The position numbers were made by a program, and so were the translations under genes. A stretch of 64,000 nucleotides of DNA from Desulfovibrionaceae bacterium. Lineage in GTDB: Bacteria; Desulfobacterota; Desulfovibrionia; Desulfovibrionales; Desulfovibrionaceae. This document shows, piece after piece, positions 1-7,843 of this stretch; positions within the stretch are counted from its first letter, which is position 1; every line of letters starts with the position of its first letter. The notes under the pieces were generated by a model that searched no databases, was not told the DNA's origin, and saw only the letters and a program-made list of their open reading frames with translations. The DNA lies in contig JAHZEL010000022.1 of NCBI GenBank assembly GCA_019421865.1, positions 1 through 64,000 on the forward strand, given 5' to 3'.

Positions 1-121
1 GGGCAAAGTTGATGAGGCGCAGGATGCCGTACACCATCGTGTAGCCGATGGCGATGAGACCGTACAGCGACCCCAGGGTGAGCGCGTTGAAGAAGTGTTG
101 GAGGAAGAGTTCCAGACTCAT
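1..121 (-). CDS. livH: Branched-chain amino acid ABC transporter permease (LivH), N-terminal fragment
   Basis: Only the first 40 codons are in the window; the gene runs off the left edge. The translation starts MSLELFLQHFFNALTLGSLY and continues into a hydrophobic segment ending GYTMVYGILRLINFA. This is the conserved N-terminus of LivH-type inner-membrane permeases, which form the channel for leucine, isoleucine, valine and related substrates. It lies downstream of livJ on the same strand, separated by about 160 bases with two hairpins, so it is probably co-transcribed with livJ at a lower level. The family call is firm from the motif and the neighbour; the substrate is not determined. Confidence 0.85.
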   Translation of the reverse strand, partial: MSLELFLQHFFNALTLGSLYGLIAIGYTMVYGILRLINFA

Positions 122-212
122 GGGAAAGCCCTTTCCGGCTGCGCGGCCGCGGAAGTCGTTGCGGCGGGCAGCCGTGGAAATGCGCCTGTCCGTTCACGGA
201 GCGGGGCGTTGG

Positions 213-270
213 AGCCGGGTCCGATGCGGACCCGGCTGCGGCGAAATCGGCCGGAGGGGGGTCTCCGGCC
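213..270 (-). promoter_or_regulatory. Tandem hairpins between livJ and livH
   Basis: Two perfect stem-loops lie between the livJ stop and the livH start. One has 10-bp arms at 213-222 and 228-237 (AGCCGGGTCC / GGACCCGGCT). The other has 8-bp arms at 249-256 and 263-270 (GGCCGGAG / CTCCGGCC). Neither is followed by a U-tract, so they are unlikely to be full terminators. Hairpins after a binding-protein gene commonly protect the upstream mRNA from 3' decay, allowing more binding protein than permease. That role is inferred here. Confidence 0.55.
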
Positions 271-284
271 CGTATCGGCAAGGG

Positions 285-1424
285 TTAGTCGGCGATGGCT
301 TCGCCTATGTAGGAGCGCTTGCCGTCCTTGTACTGAATGATGCCCACGGGCAGTTCGGCGTCGTGGGAGGCGTTGATGGAAAGGGTGCCCAGAGGCGTGG
401 CGAAGTTCTTGGTTTCGGCGAGGGCCTTGGTGATGGCTTCGGGATCGTCGGAACCGGCGCGGGTGATGGCGTCGATGATGAGCTTGTAGCACACGTAGCC
501 GAGGGCGGAGTTCACGTTGGGATCCTTGTCGGGATAGGCAGCCTTCCAGGCGGCGGTGAAGGCCTCGGCGGCGTCGCTCATGCTCGGCATGTTCACGTCA
601 TAGGGGAAGGTGGTGTGCAGGAAGCCTTCCACGGCCTTGCCGCCGATCTTCACGGTGTCGGGGTTGTCCATGGCGTCGGCACCCATCATGATGAAGGTGC
701 CGCCGAGTTCGCGGGCCTGCTTCATGATGATGGCGCCTTCGGCGAAGTAGGCGGGCATGAACACGATGTCGGGCTTCTGATTGATGATTTCGGTCAGCTG
801 CGCGGTGAAGTCCTGGTCGCCGGAGTTGTACTTCATGTCGGCCACGATTTCGCCGCCGAGCTTCTTATAGGAGCGCTTGAAGAAGCTGCACAGGCCCACG
901 GAGTAGTCGTTGGCCACGTCCATGAGAATGGCGGCCTTCTTCGTGCCGAGGGTCTTGTAGGCGTAGGAGGCGGCGGCAGCGCCCTGATAGGGATCGATGA
1001 AGCAGGCGCGGAAGTAATATTTCTTGCCCTGGGTGACGAGGGGGCTGGTGCAGGAGGTGCCCACGCCGGGAACCTTGGCCTTTTCACCCACTTCGCCGCC
1101 GGCCATGGCGAGGGAGGATCCGTAGGTGCCGATGTAGGCGGAAACCTTGTCGCGTTCCACGAGGCGCTTCACGGCGTTGGCGGCTTCCACCTTGTCGGAC
1201 TTGTTGTCCACGACAATGAGCTCCACGTCGCGGCCGAGCACCTGAGGCGTGGCCTGCTGGGCGAGTTTTATGCCGTCAAGTTCGAGCTGGCCGCCGAAGG
1301 CGTTCTGACCGGTAAGGGGCAGATACACGCCGATTTTGACCGGCTCGGCCGCCGAGGCCGGAAGGGCGAGGCCGCAGGCCATGACGGCCATCATCACAGA
1401 GGTGAACACGCGGGAAAGCTTCAT
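285..1424 (-). CDS. livJ: Branched-chain amino acid ABC transporter substrate-binding protein (LivJ family)
   Basis: A 379-residue periplasmic binding protein of the type I (Leu/Ile/Val, Peripla_BP_6) class. It begins with a signal peptide: a basic n-region MKLSR, a hydrophobic core, and an ASA-A cleavage site near residue 25. The mature start VKIGVYLPLTGQNAFGG is typical of LivJ proteins. The start is supported by GGAGG eight bases upstream. It captures an amino acid or small amide in the periplasm and passes it to the LivHM permease, whose first gene follows at 121. The specific ligand cannot be read from sequence; some Desulfovibrionaceae relatives bind urea or short amides instead. Confidence 0.9.
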   Translation of the reverse strand: MKLSRVFTSVMMAVMACGLALPASAAEPVKIGVYLPLTGQNAFGGQLELDGIKLAQQATPQVLGRDVELIVVDNKSDKVEAANAVKRLVERDKVSAYIGTYGSSLAMAGGEVGEKAKVPGVGTSCTSPLVTQGKKYYFRACFIDPYQGAAAASYAYKTLGTKKAAILMDVANDYSVGLCSFFKRSYKKLGGEIVADMKYNSGDQDFTAQLTEIINQKPDIVFMPAYFAEGAIIMKQARELGGTFIMMGADAMDNPDTVKIGGKAVEGFLHTTFPYDVNMPSMSDAAEAFTAAWKAAYPDKDPNVNSALGYVCYKLIIDAITRAGSDDPEAITKALAETKNFATPLGTLSINASHDAELPVGIIQYKDGKRSYIGEAIAD

Positions 1425-1475
1425 AACGATCCTCCGAATGCAAAAGCACAGGTTCGTGTGAAAGAGATAGGGGGA

Positions 1476-1504
1476 ATCTTATAGAATCTTACGATTATGT
1501 GCAA
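1476..1504 (-). promoter_or_regulatory. Putative sigma-70 promoter of livJ
   Basis: Read on the minus strand, TTGCAC (1499-1504) is followed after 17 bases by TAAGAT (1476-1481), with TATAAG overlapping it at 15-base spacing. It lies about 50 bases before the livJ start. The neighbouring 1500-1660 stretch is strikingly AT-rich and could hold upstream binding sites. The call rests on the motif match only. Confidence 0.4.
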
Positions 1505-1836
1505 TCGGGAAGGCGGCTTTTTATGGGGAAACCTGCGGTGAAAGTGAGAAAGAATGGCATTAAAATTTAAATAATTTAATATGTTATGAATGTATCAGAA
1601 AATTTGATTTTTCTTATGCGGAAGATGGAAACATCCTTTTTTTCGACAGGTCGTTTACAATAGCGCAAAAATGTGGAAAATGATGGGTCCCCTTTTTTCA
1701 GGCGGGAAACTGCGGCGCGCCCGGGCCGGAAAATGCACGGATTTTTTCCGGCCGGGCCGTACCGGCAGAGGAGAGGCGCACGAAGGAGGCGCGCGGACAG
1801 GGCGAATGCTTTCCTGCCGCCGAAAAGCCTCATGCC
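1505..1836. other. AT-rich intergenic stretch, no gene seen
   Basis: Between the livJ promoter and the rpoN terminator there is no credible coding sequence in any frame. The part from 1560 to 1660 is markedly AT-rich compared with the window and could be a regulatory region for livJ. Confidence 0.5.
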
Positions 1837-1873
1837 AAAAAAATCCCCGCGCCGGAGTCAGTCCCGGGCGGGG
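1837..1873 (-). terminator. Rho-independent terminator of rpoN
   Basis: On the minus strand a stem CCCCGC/GCGGGG (1868-1873 with 1845-1850) is followed by ATTTTTTT (1844-1837). It lies about 75 bases past the rpoN stop. Confidence 0.75.
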
Positions 1874-1948
1874 AGAAAAGTGTCTCACACGGCCGACGGA
1901 CGGTCGGGAGAATGGCGGCGAAGTTCCGCGGGAGCGGCTCGCAGGCGG

Positions 1949-3382
1949 TTACAGATGCTTCTTCCTGCGCGAAGAGGAGGGCAGGCCCATTTCTTCGCGG
2001 TATTTGGCCACCGTGCGCCGCGCGATCTTCACGCCGAGCACGTCGTTGAGCTTGGTGCTGATTTCCTCGTCGGAGAGAGGATGGGCCTGATCTTCGCCGT
2101 CGATGAGCGAACGGATGCGGGCCTTCACGCTTTCCGAACCGACCTGGCTGCCGTCGCTGGAGCTGAGGCCGCTGTTGAAGAAGTATTTGAGCTCGAAGAT
2201 GCCGTGCGGGGTACCCACATATTTGTTGGTGGTGATGCGGCTGATGCTCGATTCGCTGCGTCCGATGTCTTCGGCAATGTCCTTGAGCACCAGCGGCTTC
2301 AGCTTGTAGACGCCGTACTCGAAGAAATCGTGCTGATGCTTCACGATGCTTTCCATCACCTGATAGAGGGTGCGCTGCCGCTCCTCGAGGCTGCGGATGA
2401 TCCACACGGCCGAGCGCAGCCGGTCGTTCATGTAGTCCTTTTCCTCGCTGGAGCGGTTCTGCGCGGCCAGTTCCTCGGAGAGCGGGGAAAGCTGAAGATG
2501 GGGCAGATCCTCGTCGTTCATGAGAATGACGAATTCGCCGTTCACCTTGCGCACGAAGATGTCCGGGCTGACGTAGCAGGGCGCGGTGCCGCCGAGACCG
2601 CCGCCGGGCCGGGGTTCCAGGCTCTGGATGATGCAGATGTATTCCTTGAGCGTTTCGAGGTCGATGTGGAAATGACGCAGCAGCGGCTTATAGCGCTGCT
2701 TTTCCAGATCTTCCAGATGATCGCTCACCAGACTGACCAGAATGGGATCGCGGTCATAGTGTTCGGCGCGCAGCTGAATGAGCAGACATTCGGACAGCGA
2801 GCGCGCGGCTACGCCCACGGGATCAAAGTTCTGCACCGCGTTGAGCACGGGCGGAACTTCGGAAGCCTCCACACCGGCGAGCGCGGCGATTTCCTCGTCG
2901 GTGGCGGTGAGATAGCCGGTTTCATCCAGATTGCCGATGATGCATTCGCCTATGGACTTCTGGCGTTCCGTCAGCGGAGAGAGCAGAAGCTGCGCCATGA
3001 GATGGGCTTCCAGATTCGGTTCCGCGGCATGGCAGGCTTCCAGCGGATTGCCGTCCTCTTCGGCGGCTTCGTATTCCTGCTGGGCGATGCGCGACTGACT
3101 GGAAAATTCTCCCAGATATTCTTCCCACTCCGCGCTGCGCGCCACTTCCTCCTGCGACCAGGGCACGTCCTGCTCGTCGCTCTTGCGGACGTCGGACGCG
3201 GCGTCGGACGGCGCGGCTTCTGCTTCCTTCTCCTCAAGAAAGGGATTTTCCAGAAGTTCGCGCTGCACGGCCTCCACCAGTTCCTGGCGGGAGAACAGAA
3301 GCAGGGAAATGGCCTGCTTGAGCATGGGCGTCATGTGGAGCTGCTGGCTCAGTTTGAATTGCTGACGTATTTCAAAAGCCAT
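1949..3382 (-). CDS. rpoN: RNA polymerase sigma-54 factor
   Basis: A 477-residue sigma-54 factor, the usual length. Region I is the N-terminus with the glutamine/leucine-rich stretch around residues 5-50 (LSQQLHMTPMLKQAISLL), which contacts enhancer-binding activators. The C-terminus carries the RpoN box ARRTVAKYRE at about residues 454-463, which reads the -24 element. I chose the ATG at 3382 because AGGTGAAAGT lies just upstream and because the conserved family start is MAFEIRQQF-like; an in-frame extension to 3766 has unrelated composition. It directs RNA polymerase to activator-dependent promoters. It is downstream of glmM on the same strand but separated from it by a terminator. Confidence 0.97.
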   Translation of the reverse strand: MAFEIRQQFKLSQQLHMTPMLKQAISLLLFSRQELVEAVQRELLENPFLEEKEAEAAPSDAASDVRKSDEQDVPWSQEEVARSAEWEEYLGEFSSQSRIAQQEYEAAEEDGNPLEACHAAEPNLEAHLMAQLLLSPLTERQKSIGECIIGNLDETGYLTATDEEIAALAGVEASEVPPVLNAVQNFDPVGVAARSLSECLLIQLRAEHYDRDPILVSLVSDHLEDLEKQRYKPLLRHFHIDLETLKEYICIIQSLEPRPGGGLGGTAPCYVSPDIFVRKVNGEFVILMNDEDLPHLQLSPLSEELAAQNRSSEEKDYMNDRLRSAVWIIRSLEERQRTLYQVMESIVKHQHDFFEYGVYKLKPLVLKDIAEDIGRSESSISRITTNKYVGTPHGIFELKYFFNSGLSSSDGSQVGSESVKARIRSLIDGEDQAHPLSDEEISTKLNDVLGVKIARRTVAKYREEMGLPSSSRRKKHL

Positions 3383-3534
3383 ACTTTCACCTGGCGTTTT
3401 TTCATGTCGGCAGTCTGTTCCGGAGCGGCGTGCATCTCCGGAGGGGTGGCTCGGATGATCCGACGGAACATCGGACAGACCCGACCACAGCGGCCATGCC
3501 TGCGAAAAGGCCGCTTCAGCCGCACAAACGGCGG

Positions 3535-3571
3535 AAAAAGCCACGGCAGGGAGACCGCTCCGTGCCGTGGC
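3535..3571 (-). terminator. Terminator after glmM
   Basis: On the minus strand GCCACGGCA (3571-3563) pairs with TGCCGTGGC (3548-3540) and is followed by TTTTT (3539-3535). It closes the ftsH-glmM transcription unit about 10 bases past the glmM stop. Confidence 0.8.
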
Positions 3572-3582
3572 GGGGGGTGCGC

Positions 3583-4935
3583 TCAGCGCAGTTCTTCGGT
3601 AGCCACGTCGGCAAGAAGCCGGGCGGCACGGCGGACGTAGTCTTCGTCCCTGCCTTCCACCATGACGCGGCAGAGGTTTTCCGTGCCCGAGTAGCGCAGC
3701 AGCACGCGGCCGGAATCGCCGAGCTTTTCCTCGACTTCCTTCTGCGCGGCCATGAGCTTTTCGCACTTCTCAAAGGGGATCTTGCGGGAAATGTTCACGT
3801 TGATGAGCTTCTGCGGGAAGAGCTTCAGCCGGTCGGCCAGCTCGGAGAGCGGGCGTCCCGTTTCGCGCATGATGCGCAGGATCTGAAGCGCGGCGAGAAG
3901 ACCGTCGCCTGTGGTGCCGTATTCGCGGAAGATGAGGTGGCCGGACTGTTCGCCGCCGAGCATGGCGTTGTGCTGGCGCATGGCCTCGATGACGTAGCGG
4001 TCGCCCACCTTGGTGCGCAGAAGCTTGCCGCCGCGTTCCTTCATGAACACTTCGAGAGCCATGTTGCTCATCACCGTGCCCACGAGAATGTTCTTGTTCA
4101 GCTTGCCCTTCTTCATGAGGTCGTCGGCGCAGATGGCCATGATCTGATCGCCGTCGAGCAGACGCCCCTTTTCATCGACCACGAGCAGGCGGTCGGCGTC
4201 GCCGTCCAGGGCGAGGCCCACGTCGGCGCGCACTTCGCGCACCTTGGCCTGCAGGTTCTCGGGATGCAGGGAGCCGCACTGATAGTTGATGTTCAGGCCG
4301 TCCGGCGAGGTGCCGAGCCGGAACACTTCGGCGCCGAGCTCCTCAAGGGCGAGCGGGGCCACCTTGTAGTTGGCGCCGTTGGCGCAGTCGATGACCACGC
4401 GCAGACCGTCCAGCGTGAGCTGCTGGGGGAAACTGCTCTTGAGGTACACGATGTAGCGGCCCGATGCGTCCACGATGCGGTAGGCGCGTCCCACCTTGTT
4501 GGAGGCGGGGTAGTCCCATTCGTGATCCTTGTCCAGAATGAGGGCGGACATCTTGTCTTCCACTTCGTCGGGCAGCTTGAAGCCTTCGCGGTCGAAGAAC
4601 TTGATGCCGTTGTCGTGGTAGGGATTGTGCGATGCGGAAATCACCACGCCGAAGTCGGCGCGCATGTTGCGGGTCAGAAAGGCGATGGCCGGGGTGGGCA
4701 GCGGGCCGACCTGATACACGTCCATGCCGGCGGCGCACAGACCCGCCGTGAGCGCGGACTCGAACATGTAGCCGGAAAGACGCGTGTCCTTGCCGATGAT
4801 GACCTTGCGGCGGCATTCGTCGGAACGGAAGACGGTGCCTGCGGCAAGACCGAGACGCAGAGCCATTTCGGCGGTGAGAGGATAGGTGTTGACCCGGCCT
4901 CGCAGACCGTCGGTTCCAAAGAGACGTTCAGACAT
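3583..4935 (-). CDS. glmM: Phosphoglucosamine mutase
   Basis: A 450-residue enzyme of the alpha-D-phosphohexomutase family that converts glucosamine-6-phosphate to glucosamine-1-phosphate, the committed step toward UDP-GlcNAc for peptidoglycan and LPS. The N-terminus FGTDGLRG, the phosphoserine loop ASHNP with catalytic Ser102, and the metal-binding loop DGDADR (244-249) are all present. The start lies two bases after the cdaR stop, so the two are probably translationally linked. The cdaA-cdaR-glmM order is the one known from Firmicutes, where CdaA and GlmM interact physically and GlmM inhibits the cyclase. Confidence 0.97.
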   Translation of the reverse strand: MSERLFGTDGLRGRVNTYPLTAEMALRLGLAAGTVFRSDECRRKVIIGKDTRLSGYMFESALTAGLCAAGMDVYQVGPLPTPAIAFLTRNMRADFGVVISASHNPYHDNGIKFFDREGFKLPDEVEDKMSALILDKDHEWDYPASNKVGRAYRIVDASGRYIVYLKSSFPQQLTLDGLRVVIDCANGANYKVAPLALEELGAEVFRLGTSPDGLNINYQCGSLHPENLQAKVREVRADVGLALDGDADRLLVVDEKGRLLDGDQIMAICADDLMKKGKLNKNILVGTVMSNMALEVFMKERGGKLLRTKVGDRYVIEAMRQHNAMLGGEQSGHLIFREYGTTGDGLLAALQILRIMRETGRPLSELADRLKLFPQKLINVNISRKIPFEKCEKLMAAQKEVEEKLGDSGRVLLRYSGTENLCRVMVEGRDEDYVRRAARLLADVATEELR

Positions 4936-4937
4936 GA

Positions 4938-6212
4938 CTAATCCTGTGTTTTCTGATTCGTTTCGGCGGCGGGTTTTGCTTCACCGGAGGGCGCTGCGCC
5001 TTCGGCGGAACCTGTCGCGGTGTCGGCGGCCGCCTTCCCGGCGGGAGCCGGAGCGGCGGTAACGTTGGTCTGCGCTTCGGCGCCGTTCTCTGCAGCGGGA
5101 GCCTTTTCAGGCTGCATGGGCTGCACCTTGATGGCTTCGGGCTGGGGCAGAGGAGCGGAGGGCAGATCGAAATCGCTGAGGGAGAAGCTGCTCGTCACCT
5201 TCCGGCCGGAGAGGTCCATGCCGAAGTTGCTGGTCGGCATGGAGAAGATGCTTTCCGCAGGCGACCATTCCCGGTTTTCCGTGTCGGTGTCGGTACGGCT
5301 GAAGAGCATGACCGTGGGCGGATCGATGGACACGAGGCCCGCGCCGGAAGGCAGCATGACGAGAGGCGTGACTTCCGTGCTGTCGCCGGCGCGGAAGTCC
5401 GCGGGCTGGCGCACGATGACGCGCACCGCGTCGAGATAGTCCTTGTCGTTCACGAGGGCTTCGGGCACGGAAAGTTCCACTTCGGCATGATCGGGCCGCA
5501 CGGTGCAGCCTTCCTCTTCGGTATCGAGCTGTATGCCGCAGCTTATCTTGACGTTTTCGGTCTTGAGATCCAGCGAGTAGCGAAGCGTGGTGACGGGCGG
5601 GGTGATTTCCACCTGCGGCGGGGCCACGATGGCCACGTTGGCCTCGTGCGGACCTTCGCTGGCGTTCTTGGTGGGATCGTACACCACGATGAGCCTGTCG
5701 AGGGAATTGACCTGAGTTTCCGGCCCCTTCACCGTGACGAAGGATGGTTCGAGAATGGCGTGCGAAATGAGATAGGGCGAATCCGAGGGCAGCGGCAGCA
5801 TCTTGTTTTCAAGGGGCACCACGCGCTCGGTGAGGGCGTCGGCCTCGATGACGAGGCGGCTCGGCATGATTTCCAGAATTTCAAAGGCCTTGAAGTCCGG
5901 CAGGGAATCCACGGCGAGCGGCAGGGCGGTGGCGCCGCGCTGCACGCCGGAGAGATCCACGGTGTACACGAGATCGCGCGAGTGCAGATTGCGCAGAAGC
6001 TCGGCGGAGCCGCGCAGACGCACGGAAATGTGATTGACCATGCCTTCGCGCACGATCAGTCCGTCGGGCAGACCGCGGTATTCCACGCGCAGTTCCACCT
6101 GGGTTTCCACATGGTCGCGCCCCACGACGAGATACCACAGTCCCGTGGCGATCACCAGGGAAAGAAGGACGGACAGAACGGTCTGCAGGCGGCTGTTACT
6201 GATTAAGGACAT
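4938..6212 (-). CDS. cdaR: YbbR-domain protein, regulator of the c-di-AMP cyclase (CdaR-like)
   Basis: A 424-residue protein with one N-terminal membrane anchor (about residues 8-30, LSVLLSLVIATGLWYLVV) and extracytoplasmic YbbR repeats over roughly 35-350 (pattern VELRVEYRGLPDGLIV). A C-terminal tail from about 350 is rich in Ala, Pro and Glu. YbbR proteins bind the membrane cyclase CdaA and tune its activity. Its start overlaps the end of cdaA by 17 bases, implying coupled translation. The low-complexity tail is presumably a periplasmic linker and is the variable part of the protein. Confidence 0.9.
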   Translation of the reverse strand: MSLISNSRLQTVLSVLLSLVIATGLWYLVVGRDHVETQVELRVEYRGLPDGLIVREGMVNHISVRLRGSAELLRNLHSRDLVYTVDLSGVQRGATALPLAVDSLPDFKAFEILEIMPSRLVIEADALTERVVPLENKMLPLPSDSPYLISHAILEPSFVTVKGPETQVNSLDRLIVVYDPTKNASEGPHEANVAIVAPPQVEITPPVTTLRYSLDLKTENVKISCGIQLDTEEEGCTVRPDHAEVELSVPEALVNDKDYLDAVRVIVRQPADFRAGDSTEVTPLVMLPSGAGLVSIDPPTVMLFSRTDTDTENREWSPAESIFSMPTSNFGMDLSGRKVTSSFSLSDFDLPSAPLPQPEAIKVQPMQPEKAPAAENGAEAQTNVTAAPAPAGKAAADTATGSAEGAAPSGEAKPAAETNQKTQD

Positions 6213-6945
6213 TGGCCAGTATCCGTTCCAGGCGTTCTTGGTTCAGGGGATTGGAGAGATGACCGTCCTGGGCTAGGGTCACTTCTCCGCGTTCTTCCGA
6301 TACCACGATGGAAATGGCGTCGCTCACTTCCGTGATGCCTATGGCCGCCCGGTGACGGGTGCCGAAATGCTGTCTGGCCACGTTGGCGAGCGGCAGCACG
6401 CAGCCGGCCGCCACCACGCGGTCGTTGTGACCGATGATCACCGCGCCGTCGTGCAGCGCCGTATTGGGAAAGAAGATGGTGGAAAGAAGGTCCTGCGAAA
6501 CCACGGCATCGATGGTCACGCCCTTTTCCGTCATGTCGCCGAGGGCCACGTTGCGCTCGATCACGATGATGGCGCCTATTCTGCGGGCGGCAAGCGCGCA
6601 GGCCGTGCGGCTGACGGTATTGATCATGTCCGTGCGCACGTTGCCCTTGCGCCGGAAAAGATGCCGGAAGTTCATGTTGGACAGGGCCTGCCGGATATCC
6701 TGATGGAACAGGATGACCACCACGAGGAACAGGGAACTGAAGACGTTCTGGAGCAGCCAGGTCAGCGTGAACAGACCGAAGAACTGCGCCGCCACGTACA
6801 GAACGAGCAGCAGAAGCAGTCCGTTCAGGGCGGCCATGGCGCGCGTGCCCCGCACGAAGCGGATGCCGTAGTAGCAGAGAATGGCCACTATGAGTATGTC
6901 CAGCAGGTCGCGCCAGCCGAAAGTCAACTGTCCCAGTACGAACAT
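6196..6945 (-). CDS. cdaA: Membrane diadenylate cyclase
   Basis: A 249-residue membrane-bound diadenylate cyclase that makes c-di-AMP from two ATP. Three hydrophobic segments occupy about residues 12-80 and are followed by a DisA_N catalytic domain. The active-site motifs are intact: DGA at 166-168 and RHR at 197-199. I chose the ATG at 6945 because it gives the standard CdaA N-terminus (MFVLGQLTFGWRDLLDI) and sits one base after the folP stop. Its place in ftsH-folP-cdaA-cdaR-glmM links c-di-AMP to envelope homeostasis. No c-di-AMP phosphodiesterase is visible in this window. Confidence 0.95.
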   Translation of the reverse strand: MFVLGQLTFGWRDLLDILIVAILCYYGIRFVRGTRAMAALNGLLLLLVLYVAAQFFGLFTLTWLLQNVFSSLFLVVVILFHQDIRQALSNMNFRHLFRRKGNVRTDMINTVSRTACALAARRIGAIIVIERNVALGDMTEKGVTIDAVVSQDLLSTIFFPNTALHDGAVIIGHNDRVVAAGCVLPLANVARQHFGTRHRAAIGITEVSDAISIVVSEERGEVTLAQDGHLSNPLNQERLERILANVLNQ

Positions 6946-6946
6946 A

Positions 6947-7843
6947 TCAGTCTTTCCAGGGGGTGAAGTGTTCCGCAAGAGTAAGCGCGCGCCGGGCGGA
7001 AGCCACGTCGTGCACCCGGTGATGGGTGACGCCGCGCGCGGCCAGCAGGGCGGAGCATACGTTGGTGGACTCGATGCGCCTTGTGACGTCGAGCCCCAGC
7101 AGATCGCCGAAGAGGCTCTTGTTGGACACGCCGAGCAGCACGGGGCGGCCGAACGTGAACAGACTTTCCATGCCCGCAAGCAGGGCGCAGTTGTGTTCCG
7201 CGCTCTTGCCGAAGCCGATGCCCGGATCGAGAATGATGTTCTCTTCCGGCAGACCGGCGTTCACCAGGGCGTTCATGCGTTCTTCAAAGAAGCGCATCAC
7301 GTCCTCGAGCACGTTGTCGTAGTGCGGATCGTCCTGCATGGTGCCGGGAGTCGCGCCGCGGCGGCAGTGCATGAGCACGTAGCCCGGGCGGTACTGGGCC
7401 AGAACGTCCGAAAGTTCCGGCTCCCACAGGCAGGCGGAAATGTCGTTGACGATGTCGGCTCCGGCTTCGAGCACCGAGGCCGCCACCTTGGCGCGCCAGG
7501 TGTCCACGGAGAGGAGCGTGTCCGGCGGCGTGCGTCTGCCGCGGCCTTCGGAAAGCGCGCGCACGAGCGGAAGCACGCGGCGCATTTCATCTTCCACGGG
7601 CACGTCTCTGGCGCCGGGGCGGGAGGATGCTCCGCCCAGATCCAGAACGCGGGCGCCGTCGGCGGCAAGCCGGCGGGCATGGGAAAACGCGCTTTCAAAC
7701 GAGGGGTGCCTGCCTCCGTCGAAAAACGAGTCGGGCGTTACGTTCACCACGCCCCACAACGTGAAGCGTGACGGCGTACCGCCCTGTTTTTCGGAGGAAA
7801 CAGGGCTGAATGCCCCTTGGCGAAGCATCCAGACCGTATCCAT
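6947..7843 (-). CDS. folP: Dihydropteroate synthase
   Basis: A 298-residue enzyme condensing 6-hydroxymethyl-dihydropterin pyrophosphate with p-aminobenzoate, the sulfonamide target of folate synthesis. The signature GVVNVTPDSFFDGG lies near residue 31, and the second signature DLGGASSRPGA follows around residue 70. The ATG overlaps the ftsH stop as TAATG, so translation is coupled to ftsH. The ftsH-folP order is common in proteobacteria. Confidence 0.96.
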   Translation of the reverse strand: MDTVWMLRQGAFSPVSSEKQGGTPSRFTLWGVVNVTPDSFFDGGRHPSFESAFSHARRLAADGARVLDLGGASSRPGARDVPVEDEMRRVLPLVRALSEGRGRRTPPDTLLSVDTWRAKVAASVLEAGADIVNDISACLWEPELSDVLAQYRPGYVLMHCRRGATPGTMQDDPHYDNVLEDVMRFFEERMNALVNAGLPEENIILDPGIGFGKSAEHNCALLAGMESLFTFGRPVLLGVSNKSLFGDLLGLDVTRRIESTNVCSALLAARGVTHHRVHDVASARRALTLAEHFTPWKD

